From: Auraticoccus monumenti | GTDB lineage: Bacteria; Actinomycetota; Actinomycetes; Propionibacteriales; Propionibacteriaceae | NCBI RefSeq assembly: GCF_900101785.1 | Contig: NZ_LT629688.1 | Span: 496,001-560,000, forward strand | Direction of reading: 5' to 3' | DNA length: 64,000 nucleotides | Part shown: positions 17,293 to 26,006 of the stretch, piece by piece | How the letters are laid out: the number at the start of each line of letters is the position of its first letter | Position numbering within the stretch: position 1 is the first letter of the stretch | Made by a program: the position numbers and the translations under genes | The notes under the pieces: generated by a model | Told to the model about the DNA's origin: nothing | Seen by the model: only the letters and a program-made list of their open reading frames with translations | Database searches by the model: none

Positions 17293-19254
17293 GTGAGCGA
17301 GCTGCGCCAGGAGCTGCTGGAGATCCCCTGCGCCGGGCTGGGTCCGGAGAACCCGCTGCCCGACCTGGGCGGTCACGGTGACCTGCACCGGGTCCGCAAC
17401 GCCGAGGACCTCCCCGTCGGGATGCGGCGCGGCATCGGGCACGGGCACCTGCGCAGCATCCTCCCCTGCCTGTTCCAGGACGGCTACGACCGCGACCGCC
17501 GGCCCGTCCGGCTCCCCGTCCTGGTGCTGGAGAACGAGCACCTGACCGCCACGGTGCTGCCGACCCTGGGCGGGCGGCTGCACTCGCTGGTCCAGCGCGC
17601 CACCGGCCGGGAGCTGCTGCACCGCAACGCCGTCATCCAGCCGGGCAACCTGGGGCTGCGCGGCGCCTGGTTCGCCGGCGGCGTGGAGTGGAACCTGGGC
17701 AGCACCGGGCACTGGACCGGCACCTGCGAGCCCGTGCACGCCGCGGCCCTGACCGGCCCGGACGGGAGCCCGGTGCTGCGGCTGTGGGAGTGGGAACGCA
17801 CCCGCGGCCTGGTCAGCCAGCTGGACCTCTGGCTGCCCGGCGGCTCGGACCTGCTGCACGTCTCGGTCCGGGTCACCAACCCGGCCGAGCAGCCCGCCCC
17901 GGCGTACTGGTGGTCCAACGCGGCCGTGCCGCAGACCCCGGCGACGCGGGTCCTCGTCCCGGCCGACCAGGCCTGGCGCTATGGCTACACCGAACGGCTG
18001 GAGCTGGTGGACGTCCCCGGAGGGGACGAGGTGTCCGACCTCACCCGGCCGATGGCCCACCGCCGTGCCGTGGACTACTTCTTCGAGCTGCCCGCCGAGG
18101 ACCTGCCCGACACCGCCGCCCGTGCGCGGGAGCGGCCCTTCGTCGCCGCCGTGGAGCCCGACGGCACCGGGATCCTGCACGCCTCGACGTGCCGGCTGCG
18201 GGGCCGCAAGCTGTTCGTCTGGGGGGAGGGACGCGGCGGGCGGCGCTGGCAGGAGTGGCTGACCCCCGACGGCACCGGGCACGGCTACGCCGAGATCCAG
18301 GCCGGGCTGGCCCGCACCCAGATGGAGCACCTGGAGCTCCCCGGCCGGAGCGCGTGGAGCTGGCTGGAGGTGTACGGCGCAGCGGCCCTGGACCCGGAGG
18401 ACGCCGCCGCCGAGTGGCCCAGGGCACGCCGGGCCGTGGCCGATCACCTGGACCAGCGGTTGCCCGAGGAGGAGATGGACCGTCGCGCCGGTCAGCTGGC
18501 CGCGCTGGCCGACGTCGTCCCCGAGCGGGTGCTGCACACGGCGTCGGGCTGGGGCGCGCTGGAGCTCGCGCGCACCGGCTCGACGGTCAGCGAGGGCACC
18601 CCGTTCGCGATGACCGGGGCGCACACCCGCGAACGGGCCTGGCTGCCCCTGCTGGAGGGCAGGCTCCCCGACACCGACCCGCTGACCGCTCCCGACGGCA
18701 CCCTGGTGCAGTGGGGTGACCTGCTGGAGGCGGCCGACGGCGGCTGGCTGGTCCGCTACCACCGCGGGGTGGCGCGCTGGTGGCGCGGGGACGAGGCCGG
18801 CGCGGTGACGGCGTGGCGGGAGAGCCTGGAGCACCGCCCGAGCCCGTGGGTCTGGCGCAACCTCGCGGTGGCCGCGGGCCGTTCCGGCGACCCGGCCGGC
18901 CTGGTCGAGGGGTACCAGCAGGCGCTCACCCTCGCCCCGGGTCTGCGGCCCCTGGCCGTGGAGGCGCTGACCGAGCTGCTGGAGACCGGTCGGGCCGGGG
19001 TCGCCCGCGAGCTGCTGGAGCAGCTACCTGCCGAGCTCCGCCGGGACGACCGGGTGCTGCTGGTCGAGGTGCGGCTCCGGCTGGCCACCGGTGAGGCGTC
19101 GACCGCCGAACGGCTGCTGGACGCCGGGATCGCCCCGGTGGACCTGCGCGAGGGCTCGGTCCGGCTGGCCGACCTGTGGCAGGCGGTGCAGCAGGCACTC
19201 GGTCAGGACCGTCCCGTCCCCGCCCGCTACGACTTCTCGATGACCGGGGGCTGA
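17293..19254 (+). CDS. DUF5107 (galactose-mutarotase-like) and TPR protein
   Basis: 653 residues. Residues 75-370 carry the DUF5107 beta-sandwich related to aldose mutarotases: TVLPTLGGRLHSLVQRATGRELLHRN, GGVEWNLGSTGHW and VRVTNPAEQPAPAYWWSNAAV. The C-terminal third contains helical TPR-like repeats (YHRGVARWWRGDEAGAVTAW, NLAVAAGRSGDPAGLVEGYQ). These proteins sit near sugar catabolic genes and may act on or sense carbohydrates. GGGAGG precedes GTG 17293. A TAGCCT hexamer at 17195-17200 suggests the transcript starts about 85 nt upstream. Confidence 0.82.
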   Translation: MSELRQELLEIPCAGLGPENPLPDLGGHGDLHRVRNAEDLPVGMRRGIGHGHLRSILPCLFQDGYDRDRRPVRLPVLVLENEHLTATVLPTLGGRLHSLVQRATGRELLHRNAVIQPGNLGLRGAWFAGGVEWNLGSTGHWTGTCEPVHAAALTGPDGSPVLRLWEWERTRGLVSQLDLWLPGGSDLLHVSVRVTNPAEQPAPAYWWSNAAVPQTPATRVLVPADQAWRYGYTERLELVDVPGGDEVSDLTRPMAHRRAVDYFFELPAEDLPDTAARARERPFVAAVEPDGTGILHASTCRLRGRKLFVWGEGRGGRRWQEWLTPDGTGHGYAEIQAGLARTQMEHLELPGRSAWSWLEVYGAAALDPEDAAAEWPRARRAVADHLDQRLPEEEMDRRAGQLAALADVVPERVLHTASGWGALELARTGSTVSEGTPFAMTGAHTRERAWLPLLEGRLPDTDPLTAPDGTLVQWGDLLEAADGGWLVRYHRGVARWWRGDEAGAVTAWRESLEHRPSPWVWRNLAVAAGRSGDPAGLVEGYQQALTLAPGLRPLAVEALTELLETGRAGVARELLEQLPAELRRDDRVLLVEVRLRLATGEASTAERLLDAGIAPVDLREGSVRLADLWQAVQQALGQDRPVPARYDFSMTGG

Positions 19255-19324
19255 GCCCCGGGCCTCAGTCGGGCCACGACACAGTGCGACCCCGGTGTCA
19301 ACGACTCCCGCCGCCGCCCTTCCT

Positions 19325-19348
19325 GTTTGAGATGGCTCGCGTGGGTAA
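19325..19348 (+). promoter_or_regulatory. SigB/SigF-type stress promoter
   Basis: GTTT (19325-19328), 14 bp, GGGTAA (19343-19348) matches the actinobacterial SigB/SigF group consensus (GTTT or GNNT, 14-17 bp, GGGTA). It lies about 50 bp before the SRPBCC start codon at 19399. A similar promoter precedes the paralogue at 59477. Confidence 0.65.
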
Positions 19349-19398
19349 ACGAAGGGCCAGGGGGCGCGCACGGTGCTCCCGGAACAGCAGGAGGTTCA

Positions 19399-19884
19399 AT
19401 GAGCCAGGTCCAGGAAACGGTCGACGTCGACGTCCCGGTGACTACTGCCTACAACCAGTGGACGCAGTTCGAGAGCTTCCCGGAGTTCATGGGTGGCGTC
19501 GAGTCCGTCACCCAGACCAGCGACACCATGACCCACTGGGTCACCAAGATCGGCGGGGTCGAGCGCGAGTTCGACGCCGAGATCACCGAGCAGCACCCCG
19601 ACGAGCGCGTCGCCTGGCGCAGCATCGGCGGGGAGGTGGAGCACGCGGGCGTGGTGACCTTCCACCGCCTCAGCGACACCACCACCCGCGTCGCGGTGCA
19701 GATCGACTGGGAGCCCAAGGGCGCGGTCGAGAAGATCGGTGCCGCCGTGGGCGTGGACGACGCCCGGGTGAAGGCCGACACCAAGAAGTTCAAGGCCTTC
19801 ATCGAGTCCCGTGGGACCGAGTCCGGTCAGTGGCGCGGCGACGTCGCCCCCGGTCCGGGCGCCAACCCGAACCCCGGCGTCTGA
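19399..19884 (+). CDS. SRPBCC-family protein (cyclase/dehydrase type)
   Basis: 161 residues. The START-like helix-grip fold begins VDVDVPVTTAYNQWTQFESF and PEFMGGVESV, followed by GGVEREFDAEITEQ and a C-terminal helix KKFKAFIESRG. It closely resembles residues 5-155 of the protein encoded at 58689-59477, so the two are paralogues. The ligand is unknown; many single-domain members accumulate under osmotic or stationary-phase stress. AGGAGG lies 5 nt before the ATG, a strong site. The stress-type promoter upstream suggests SigB-group control. Confidence 0.88.
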   Translation: MSQVQETVDVDVPVTTAYNQWTQFESFPEFMGGVESVTQTSDTMTHWVTKIGGVEREFDAEITEQHPDERVAWRSIGGEVEHAGVVTFHRLSDTTTRVAVQIDWEPKGAVEKIGAAVGVDDARVKADTKKFKAFIESRGTESGQWRGDVAPGPGANPNPGV

Positions 19885-20191
19885 GCGTTCCCACCCGCCG
19901 CGGACGCCGTCAGGGCGTCTGAGGTACGACGATCGCACCCGGTGCCCGGCCTCGGCCGGGGCCGGGTGTTGTCATCTCTCCCCACCGGGACCGGCACACG
20001 CCGGGACCGGCAGCTGACCGCGATCATGCCGGCCCACGCCGAGGGCTGGGAGCTCCTGGCCGCGTCGGGTGAGGTCACCGACGTCCCGGCGGTCGTCGAG
20101 TCCCGGCGCGAGGGCACGGTGGTCCGCTCCTGGTTGCTCGACCTGGCTTGCTGCGGACCGGCTCTGCCGGCGCCGGTGGGCCGGGGTCTGT
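19885..20191. other. Intergenic region between convergent genes
   Basis: 307 bp between the SRPBCC stop and the alanine racemase stop. It contains the terminator at 19936-19968; I see nothing else of note in the rest. Confidence 0.5.
19936..19968 (+). terminator. Terminator of the SRPBCC gene
   Basis: Nested hairpin CACCCGG, CCCGGCC, TC loop, GGCCGGG, CCGGGTG, followed by TTGTCATCTC, a partly T-rich tail. It is 51 bp after the stop at 19884. Confidence 0.65.
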
Positions 20192-21256
20192 TCAGGCCTC
20201 GGCCACGTGGTCCACGACGGCGGTGGTGAGCCGCAGCTGGACCGGGACGGCGTCCCCCACGCTCGGGGCGTGCTCCTCCCCGGGCAGCAGGACCATCGAG
20301 GACTGCATGTGCGGCGGCTCGAGGAACCATCGCTTCCGCCCGGCGACGGTGTAGGGCGACAGCGCCCGGCCCGCCGCCTCCAGACCGCCGGTGGCCGCCG
20401 AGATGGCCCGCGAGCGCAGCGTCGAGGCGGCCGACGGGGCCTCGAGCCCGACCCCGTGGGCGGTCCCGCCGGCCAGCACCAGCACCCACCCGTCACGACT
20501 GACCCGGCGCTGCCGGTAGCCGATCCGCTCACCCCTGGCCACCCGGTGCACGTCGATCACGGTGGCCGTGGTGCGCAGCGCCCCCGGGTCGCCCAGCCAG
20601 AGCGACGTGCCGAGCCGCAGCCGGACGTCGACGCCGAGCTCGGCGGCCAGCGTGGTGGCCTCCTCCGGGGTGACGTGGGAGATCCAGATCGGTGCCCGGC
20701 GGAGCGCGACGGCGGCCCGGGAGAGCCGGCGGGCCTCCTCCAGCCGTCCCCGCTCGAGCAGCGGGAGGTGGATGGTCCAGCCCTCCAGCACCACCCCGGG
20801 CTGGCCGGCGGCGGCGTCCCGGGCGTCCAGCCGACCCACCGCCGAGCCGGCCTCGGCCAGCTCCATCCCGTACCGGCGCATGGACGTCCGCAGCTCCAGC
20901 AGCACCCGCGGGGCCCGCTCGCCACCGGCGGACAGGGCGGCCAGGTCGACCTCGCGCGACACGGTGGTGATGACCTTGGGGTCGGTGGCCAGCGCCACCG
21001 CGTCCAGGTCGTCGGCGCGCCAGGGGGTCAGCACCACGACGTCGCCGGAGATGGCCTCGCGGACCGAGCCGACCTCCGAGGCGGTGCCGACCGCGAGGAC
21101 GTCCGCCCCCAACCGCTCGGCCTCCGCGGCCAGCCGTTCGCGTCCGAAGCCGTAGCCGTTGCCCTTGACCACGGGCACCACGGCGGCCCGGGCGAAGGTC
21201 GTGGCCAGGTGCTCGCGCCAGCGCTCGGCCTGGATGGTCAGGGTCAGTCCACTCAC
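20192..21256 (-). CDS. alr: Alanine racemase
   Basis: 354 residues, PLP fold type III. PVVKGNGYGFGRERLA at about residues 29-44 contains the PLP lysine; the C-terminal beta domain starts near residue 215 with LWLGDPGALRTT and carries the catalytic-Tyr region ERIGYRQRRV. It interconverts L- and D-alanine for peptidoglycan. The barrel motif spacing is a little divergent from Alr/DadX, so another amino-acid racemase activity is possible. GTG 21256 was chosen because TAGGGT (21263-21268) is 6 nt upstream; the GTG two codons earlier would overlap the -10. It probably has its own promoter within the 25-bp gap after the upstream dehydratase. Confidence 0.85.
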   Translation of the reverse strand: MSGLTLTIQAERWREHLATTFARAAVVPVVKGNGYGFGRERLAAEAERLGADVLAVGTASEVGSVREAISGDVVVLTPWRADDLDAVALATDPKVITTVSREVDLAALSAGGERAPRVLLELRTSMRRYGMELAEAGSAVGRLDARDAAAGQPGVVLEGWTIHLPLLERGRLEEARRLSRAAVALRRAPIWISHVTPEEATTLAAELGVDVRLRLGTSLWLGDPGALRTTATVIDVHRVARGERIGYRQRRVSRDGWVLVLAGGTAHGVGLEAPSAASTLRSRAISAATGGLEAAGRALSPYTVAGRKRWFLEPPHMQSSMVLLPGEEHAPSVGDAVPVQLRLTTAVVDHVAEA

Positions 21257-21281
21257 GGACACACCCTAGTTGCGGCCGACC

Positions 21282-22436
21282 TCACCAGGGCAGCAGCGAG
21301 CCGTCGACGGGGTCGCGCCAGCTGGGCAGCGTCCAGGACCCGTCCCAGTCGCTGGCCAGCACGGCGGGGTCGAGCTCGACCCCCAGACCGGGGGCGGTCG
21401 GGGCCTCGATGTAGCCGTCGACGACCTCGAACGGGTGGGTGATGACGCCCTCGCCCAGGTGGATCTGCTCCTGGCACAGGAAGTTGGGCGTCACCAGGTC
21501 CAGCTGGATGCTGGCGGCCAGGTTCACCGCCCCCAGCGGGTTGTGCGGGGCCAGCTGGGCGTAGTGCATCTCGGCCATGGTGGCGATCTTGCGCCCCTCG
21601 GAGATGCCCCCGCAGTGGGCCAGGTCGGGCTGCAGCACGGCGGCCGCGCCCTTGCTCAGCACGTCGCGGAAGCCCCAGCGGGTGAACAGCCGCTCACCGG
21701 TGGCGATGGGGACGGTGGTGGAGCGCGCGACGTCGACCATGGCGTCGACGTTCTCGGGCAGGCAGGGCTCCTCCACGAACATCGGCGACCACGGCTCGAT
21801 GGCCCTGATCAGGACCTTGGCCAGCGCCGGACCCACCCGGCCGTGGAAGTCGATGGCGATGTCGACCCCCGGCCCGACGGCCTCGCGCAGCGCTGCGAAC
21901 CGCCTCGCCTGGAAGTCGACGAAGGCGGCCGACTCCAGCCCCCGGGCCGGTCCGGGCAGCGCGGTCTTGATCATGGTGTAGCCCTGCGACACCGCCACCC
22001 GGGCCACCGCGACCAGCTCGTCGATGTGGTCCTGGTCGCGGGCCACCTCGGCGTCGCCGTGGTCACCGACGTTGACGTGGCGGTAGGCGCGGACCCGGTC
22101 GCGCACCCGTCCACCCAGCAGCTCGTGCACCGGGACGCCGTGGTGCTTGCCGGTGATGTCCCACAGGGCCTGGTCGATCGCCGAGATGGCGCTGGCCAGC
22201 ACCGAACCGCTCGGGTAGAACGTCGTGCGGTACATGTCGTTCCACAGCTTCTCGACCTGGCGCGGGTCCTGCCCGAGCAGCAACGGCTCGAAGTCGGTGA
22301 TGGCCGCCTGGACGACACGGGCCTTGCCCTCCAGGCAGGCCTCGCCGAGCCCGAAGACCGAGTCGTCGTCGGTGTGCACGACGAGGACGGAGTACCGCGG
22401 GCTGAGGTGGTGGACGTCGAGCCTCGTGATGCGCAT
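21282..22436 (-). CDS. dgoD: Mandelate racemase/enolase-superfamily dehydratase, D-galactonate dehydratase-like
   Basis: 384 residues. Metal and catalytic residues follow the DgoD pattern: Asp196 and His198 in IDFHGRVG, a Glu in VEEP (222-223), Glu248 in GERL and His298 in PHNPLG. Length and the barrel/capping-domain layout fit galactonate dehydratase, which yields 2-keto-3-deoxygalactonate; related gluconate or mannonate dehydratases cannot be excluded. AGAGGA precedes the ATG. Kinase and aldolase partners (dgoK, dgoA) are not in the window. The tyrosine phosphatase gene lies 55 bp upstream on the same strand. Confidence 0.82.
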   Translation of the reverse strand: MRITRLDVHHLSPRYSVLVVHTDDDSVFGLGEACLEGKARVVQAAITDFEPLLLGQDPRQVEKLWNDMYRTTFYPSGSVLASAISAIDQALWDITGKHHGVPVHELLGGRVRDRVRAYRHVNVGDHGDAEVARDQDHIDELVAVARVAVSQGYTMIKTALPGPARGLESAAFVDFQARRFAALREAVGPGVDIAIDFHGRVGPALAKVLIRAIEPWSPMFVEEPCLPENVDAMVDVARSTTVPIATGERLFTRWGFRDVLSKGAAAVLQPDLAHCGGISEGRKIATMAEMHYAQLAPHNPLGAVNLAASIQLDLVTPNFLCQEQIHLGEGVITHPFEVVDGYIEAPTAPGLGVELDPAVLASDWDGSWTLPSWRDPVDGSLLPW

Positions 22437-22491
22437 GGGTTCCTCTCGGGACGGACGCCACGCGGCTGGGCCGGAGCAGCGGCGGGCGTGC

Positions 22492-23280
22492 TCAGTCCAG
22501 CAGGTGGCGACGCATCGCGTCGGTGTCCGCGGCCGTCCAGCCGAGCCGCGCCAGCACCGCCTCCACGCCGCCGTGGGCGTCGTCGAGATAGCGCAGGAAG
22601 GTGTCCATGGTCTCGGCCTTGGTGGCCTGCGAGGCGAGCGGACGGTCGCGGAGGTTGGCGGCGTACACCGGTGAGGACACCAGGCGCTGCACGATCAGCG
22701 GCAGCCGCTCGTTGCTGGCGGCGTAGTCGGCCACGACGGCGTCGCGGTCCGCGCCGACCAGCCGCAGGGCCAGCGCCACGGTCGTCCCGGTGCGGTCCTT
22801 GCCGGCGGCGCAGTGCACCAGGGCGGCGCCCTCGGCGTTCGCCACCGCGCGCAGGGCGCCGACCACCGACTCGGGCCGGTCGGTCAGGTAGGCCCAGTAG
22901 GTGGAGGCGAAGTAGTCGTCGAGCTCCACGTCGAGCCGCTTGCCGACCCACGGCAGGGCGTCCTCGGGCAGCTCGTCCCCGGACTCGGGGGAGGACGCCT
23001 CGCCGTGCTGCTCGACGAAGTAGCTGAAGTGGTGGTGGGCCACCCCGCCGTCGCCCTTGAGCGGGCCGTCCCCGGTGGCGTTGACCTCGTAGGCGGTGCG
23101 CAGGTCGATCACGTCGCTGAGCCCGCGGCGTCGCAGCTCGGCGACGTCGGCCTCGCTCAGGTCCTGCAGGTTGTCCGAGCGGAGCAGCCGCCCGGGACGC
23201 ACCTCGCCACCGCCCTCGAGCGGCGTCCCGCCCAGATCGCGGAGGTTGACCAGCCCGTCCATCTCGATCCAGTTCGGCAC
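22492..23280 (-). CDS. Protein-tyrosine/serine phosphatase (PtpB-like, DUF1706-free form)
   Basis: 262 residues. The P-loop is VHCAAGKDRTG with nucleophile Cys157 and Arg163; the extended KDR loop is the mark of the MptpB/tyrosine-phosphatase_3 family that acts on phosphotyrosine, phosphoserine and phosphoinositides. N-terminal NLRDLGG and LLRSDNLQDLSEADV are also typical. GTG 23280 was chosen: it is preceded by TAGACT (23288-23293) with 7 nt between, while the upstream ATG at 23340 would require 20 residues of sequence overlapping the long inverted repeat. Confidence 0.88.
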   Translation of the reverse strand: MPNWIEMDGLVNLRDLGGTPLEGGGEVRPGRLLRSDNLQDLSEADVAELRRRGLSDVIDLRTAYEVNATGDGPLKGDGGVAHHHFSYFVEQHGEASSPESGDELPEDALPWVGKRLDVELDDYFASTYWAYLTDRPESVVGALRAVANAEGAALVHCAAGKDRTGTTVALALRLVGADRDAVVADYAASNERLPLIVQRLVSSPVYAANLRDRPLASQATKAETMDTFLRYLDDAHGGVEAVLARLGWTAADTDAMRRHLLD

Positions 23281-23627
23281 GGGAGGAAGTCTAGGGCTGC
23301 CCGTCCCCACCGCCCCGACCCCTGCCCGGCTGTATGTCATCGCGGTCTCGGCCGGCGTGTCGCGGCGTGTCGGCGTGCACCGAGCTCACGACGTACACGT
23401 CCTCAGGGCGCGGTCCATGCCGCCGCCCCTGCGCCGGCCGCTGCAGCAGGGCCAGGAGGTCCGTGGGACAGGACCCTCGCCTGGCGGTCACCGCACCGGG
23501 GTCAGGGAGGAGGGCCCTGGGATCGTGTACGCCGAGGGCTCGGTGCACGCCGACACGCCGCGACCCGCCGGCAGTCACCTGGACGACATACAGCCGATCA
23601 GGGGGCCGGCGGGTCGGACGGCGGAGG
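23281..23627. other. Intergenic region holding a long inverted repeat
   Basis: 347 bp between the phosphatase start and the YhgE/Pip stop, almost filled by the inverted repeat 23319-23604. Small open frames read through both arms and encode mirror-image versions of the same short peptide (VGVHRA...HADTP), a by-product of the repeat, not a gene. Confidence 0.6.
23319..23604. repeat. 286-bp imperfect inverted repeat (MITE-like)
   Basis: The left arm 23327-23409 and right arm 23514-23596 are 83 bp each and complementary at about 70 positions by hand alignment, with one uninterrupted 27-bp match. Both ends read CGGCTGTATGTC inward. A further CCCCTG/CAGGGG pair just outside extends the symmetry to 23319-23604. 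The 104-bp centre is not repetitive. No transposase frame is present and no clear target-site duplication is visible, so it is either a non-autonomous element or a long RNA hairpin. Confidence 0.75.
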
Positions 23628-26006
23628 TCAGGCGGTCTGGGCGCGGAGCAGGGTGGCCGGCTTGACCGAGCGCTCCCGGATCACCGCCAGCACGCTGGCG
23701 CAGATCGCGACCAGCAGCCAGGCCACCACCGCGAACACCTGGTCACCTAGACCGGTCCCGTCGGTGAGCAGGGCGCGCACGGCGTCCAGGGCCGGGCTGA
23801 GCGGCAGGAACGGGCGGATCGCGTCGAACAGGGCCGGCACCGCGGAGATGATCGACCCGGCCGCGGTCAGCACCACCGCGGCGACCGAGATGATCCGACC
23901 CAGGCCACCCAGCCAGGCGGCCAGGGCGTGGTTGATCCCCACGAAGGCGAACCCGATCAGCAGCAGCAGCGCCAGCAGCTGCATCACCCGGACCGGAGCC
24001 AGGTCCAGCACCACCTGACCGACCACGGTCAGCGCCACGGCCTGCACGGTGGCCACCGCCGCACCCGGCGCCATCGACAGCAGCGCGAGCTGCCAGGACG
24101 GCCGCGACGACATCCAGGTACCGGCGGAGACGGCCTGCACCACCAGGAAGGTGGCCAGGGCGCCGATCCACAGCGCCAGCACCATCAGCAGGCTGGTCGA
24201 GCCGGCCTGGGGCAGCAGCTCCGCGGCACCGTCGGCGGTCACCGGCTCGGCCACCACGGTGGACAGGTTCTCCCGGTCGGACTCGTCGTAGCTGGGGATC
24301 TTGGTGGCCCCCTCGGCCAGGCCGTCGGCCAGCTCGCGGCTGCCGTCGGCCAGCTGGCTGGCGCCGTCCTCGAGCTCGCCGTACCCGTCGGCCAGGGCCT
24401 GGGTGCCCTCGGCGGACTGGGCCACACCCTGGGTGTACTGGGTCAGACCCGGGGACAGCTGGGCCAGACCGTCGCTGATCGCGGTCACGCCGGCGGTGTA
24501 CTGGCCGACCCCGGAGGAGAGCTGGGAGGCCCCGTCGTCCAGCTGCCCGATGCCCTCGCCGAGCTCGCCGAGCCCGGTGCTGAGCTGGGACGCGCCGCTG
24601 GCCAGGCCGTCGGCACCGGTGTTCAGCTGCTCGCTGTTCTCCGAGAGCTGGCTCAGGCCGGAGTCGAGCTGGTCGACGCCGTCCAGGAGCTGCTGCACCT
24701 GGTCACCGAGACCGCTCAGCCCGCCGAGCTGGTCGGCCAGCTCGCCGATGCCGACGCCGAACTGCTCCGCGCCGGTCTCCAGGGCCGTGGCCCCACCGAT
24801 CAGGGACTGCTCGGTGCCGGCGTCACCGAGGGCGCCGGTCACCGCCGTCGTCACCTCCTCGGCCCCGTCGCCGAAGCCGGCGTAGTAGGCCTGGCACTCC
24901 AGCGGGGTCACGAAGGGGCACTCGGGGACGTCCGTCGGGTCGGCCGGGGCCTGCAGCCCGTCACGGAGGTCCTCCAGCCCCGACGCCAGTCCTCCGGCGC
25001 CGGTAGCGAGGGCATCCACCCCGCCGGTCAGCTGGCCGAGGTCCTCCTCGCTGGGACCGGACAGCTCCGCGCCGCCGAGCCCGGCCTGCAGCTGCTCGTT
25101 GAGCTCCGACACCCCGGCGGCGGCCTGGTCGACCCCACCGGTGTACTGCTCGATGCCGTCGGCGTACTCCCCGGCCCCCTCGGCCAGCTCGGCGGCACCA
25201 CCGGTCACGGCCGGGACGTTCTCGTCCAGCGTGGAGACGCCGTCGGCCAGCTGGGACGCCCCGCTGGCCAGGGCAGGACCGCCCTCGGCCAGCTGCCCGG
25301 CGCCGGAGGCCAGGGTGGCCACCCCGGTGGCCAGCTCGCCGCCGGCCGTGCCCAGCTGTCCCAGACCCTCGGCCAGCCCGTCGATGCCGTCGCCGACCTC
25401 GGTGACGCCCTCGGACAGCCCCTCGGCGCCGTCGGCCAGGTCACCGGCCCCGTCGGCCACGGTGCTGAACTGCTCGCCGATGTCGTTGAAGCCGACGTAG
25501 ATGTTGTCCAGGTAGGTCCGGGTCAGCTCGGAGTTCAGCGTCTGCACCGCCACCTGCCCGATGGTCTGGCCCAGGGCGCCGTCGGCGATGCCGGTGACCT
25601 GGGAGGTCCGGATGTCGATGGTGGCCTGCTCGGCCTCGTCGGCCTCACCGCCGAAGGAGGTGGCGGCCTCGGAGAAGTTCTCCGGGATGGTGATCACCGC
25701 GGCGTAGCGGCCCGAGGCCAGGCCGTCGGCGGCGTCCTCGGCGTCGGAGAGGTTCCAGGTGAAGTTCTCCACGTCGGAGTCCACCAGGCCACCGACGAGC
25801 TGGCGGCCGAGCGGCACCTGCTGCCCGTCGATCTCCACCCCCTCGTCGAGGTTGACCACGGCGGCCTGGACGCGGTCCAGCCGGTCCTCCGACCCCCAGA
25901 TGGCCCAGAGGAAGCCGGCGGCGACGATCACCGGGACCAGCACCAGCCCGAGGAGGGAGAGCCAGGTGACCCGGCGGGAGGCGTTGGCGCGCTCGAGACG
26001 GAGCAT
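23628..26006 (-). CDS. YhgE/Pip-family membrane protein
   Basis: 792 residues. One N-terminal membrane helix (WLSLLGLVLVPVIVAAGFLWA), a large extracytoplasmic region with many heptad-like repeats of the form L-A-x-G-A-x-x-L (about residues 170-560), then five or six C-terminal helices of the ABC-2 type from about 590. This is the layout of YhgE/Pip and of the type VII-secretion/phage-receptor proteins of Firmicutes. The repeats suggest a long rod or stalk across the cell wall. It overlaps the MMPL gene by one base (TGATG) and is surely cotranscribed with it under the TetR at 28860. Confidence 0.88.
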   Translation of the reverse strand: MLRLERANASRRVTWLSLLGLVLVPVIVAAGFLWAIWGSEDRLDRVQAAVVNLDEGVEIDGQQVPLGRQLVGGLVDSDVENFTWNLSDAEDAADGLASGRYAAVITIPENFSEAATSFGGEADEAEQATIDIRTSQVTGIADGALGQTIGQVAVQTLNSELTRTYLDNIYVGFNDIGEQFSTVADGAGDLADGAEGLSEGVTEVGDGIDGLAEGLGQLGTAGGELATGVATLASGAGQLAEGGPALASGASQLADGVSTLDENVPAVTGGAAELAEGAGEYADGIEQYTGGVDQAAAGVSELNEQLQAGLGGAELSGPSEEDLGQLTGGVDALATGAGGLASGLEDLRDGLQAPADPTDVPECPFVTPLECQAYYAGFGDGAEEVTTAVTGALGDAGTEQSLIGGATALETGAEQFGVGIGELADQLGGLSGLGDQVQQLLDGVDQLDSGLSQLSENSEQLNTGADGLASGASQLSTGLGELGEGIGQLDDGASQLSSGVGQYTAGVTAISDGLAQLSPGLTQYTQGVAQSAEGTQALADGYGELEDGASQLADGSRELADGLAEGATKIPSYDESDRENLSTVVAEPVTADGAAELLPQAGSTSLLMVLALWIGALATFLVVQAVSAGTWMSSRPSWQLALLSMAPGAAVATVQAVALTVVGQVVLDLAPVRVMQLLALLLLIGFAFVGINHALAAWLGGLGRIISVAAVVLTAAGSIISAVPALFDAIRPFLPLSPALDAVRALLTDGTGLGDQVFAVVAWLLVAICASVLAVIRERSVKPATLLRAQTA

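Noticed and set aside
19885-20191. Riboswitch or small RNA upstream of alr
   Set aside because: The region is downstream of alr (which runs leftward), not upstream, and only a terminator hairpin is evident.
23334-23750. Short frames within the long inverted repeat
   Set aside because: The similar peptides from both strands arise because the arms are complementary; there is no start signal or domain.
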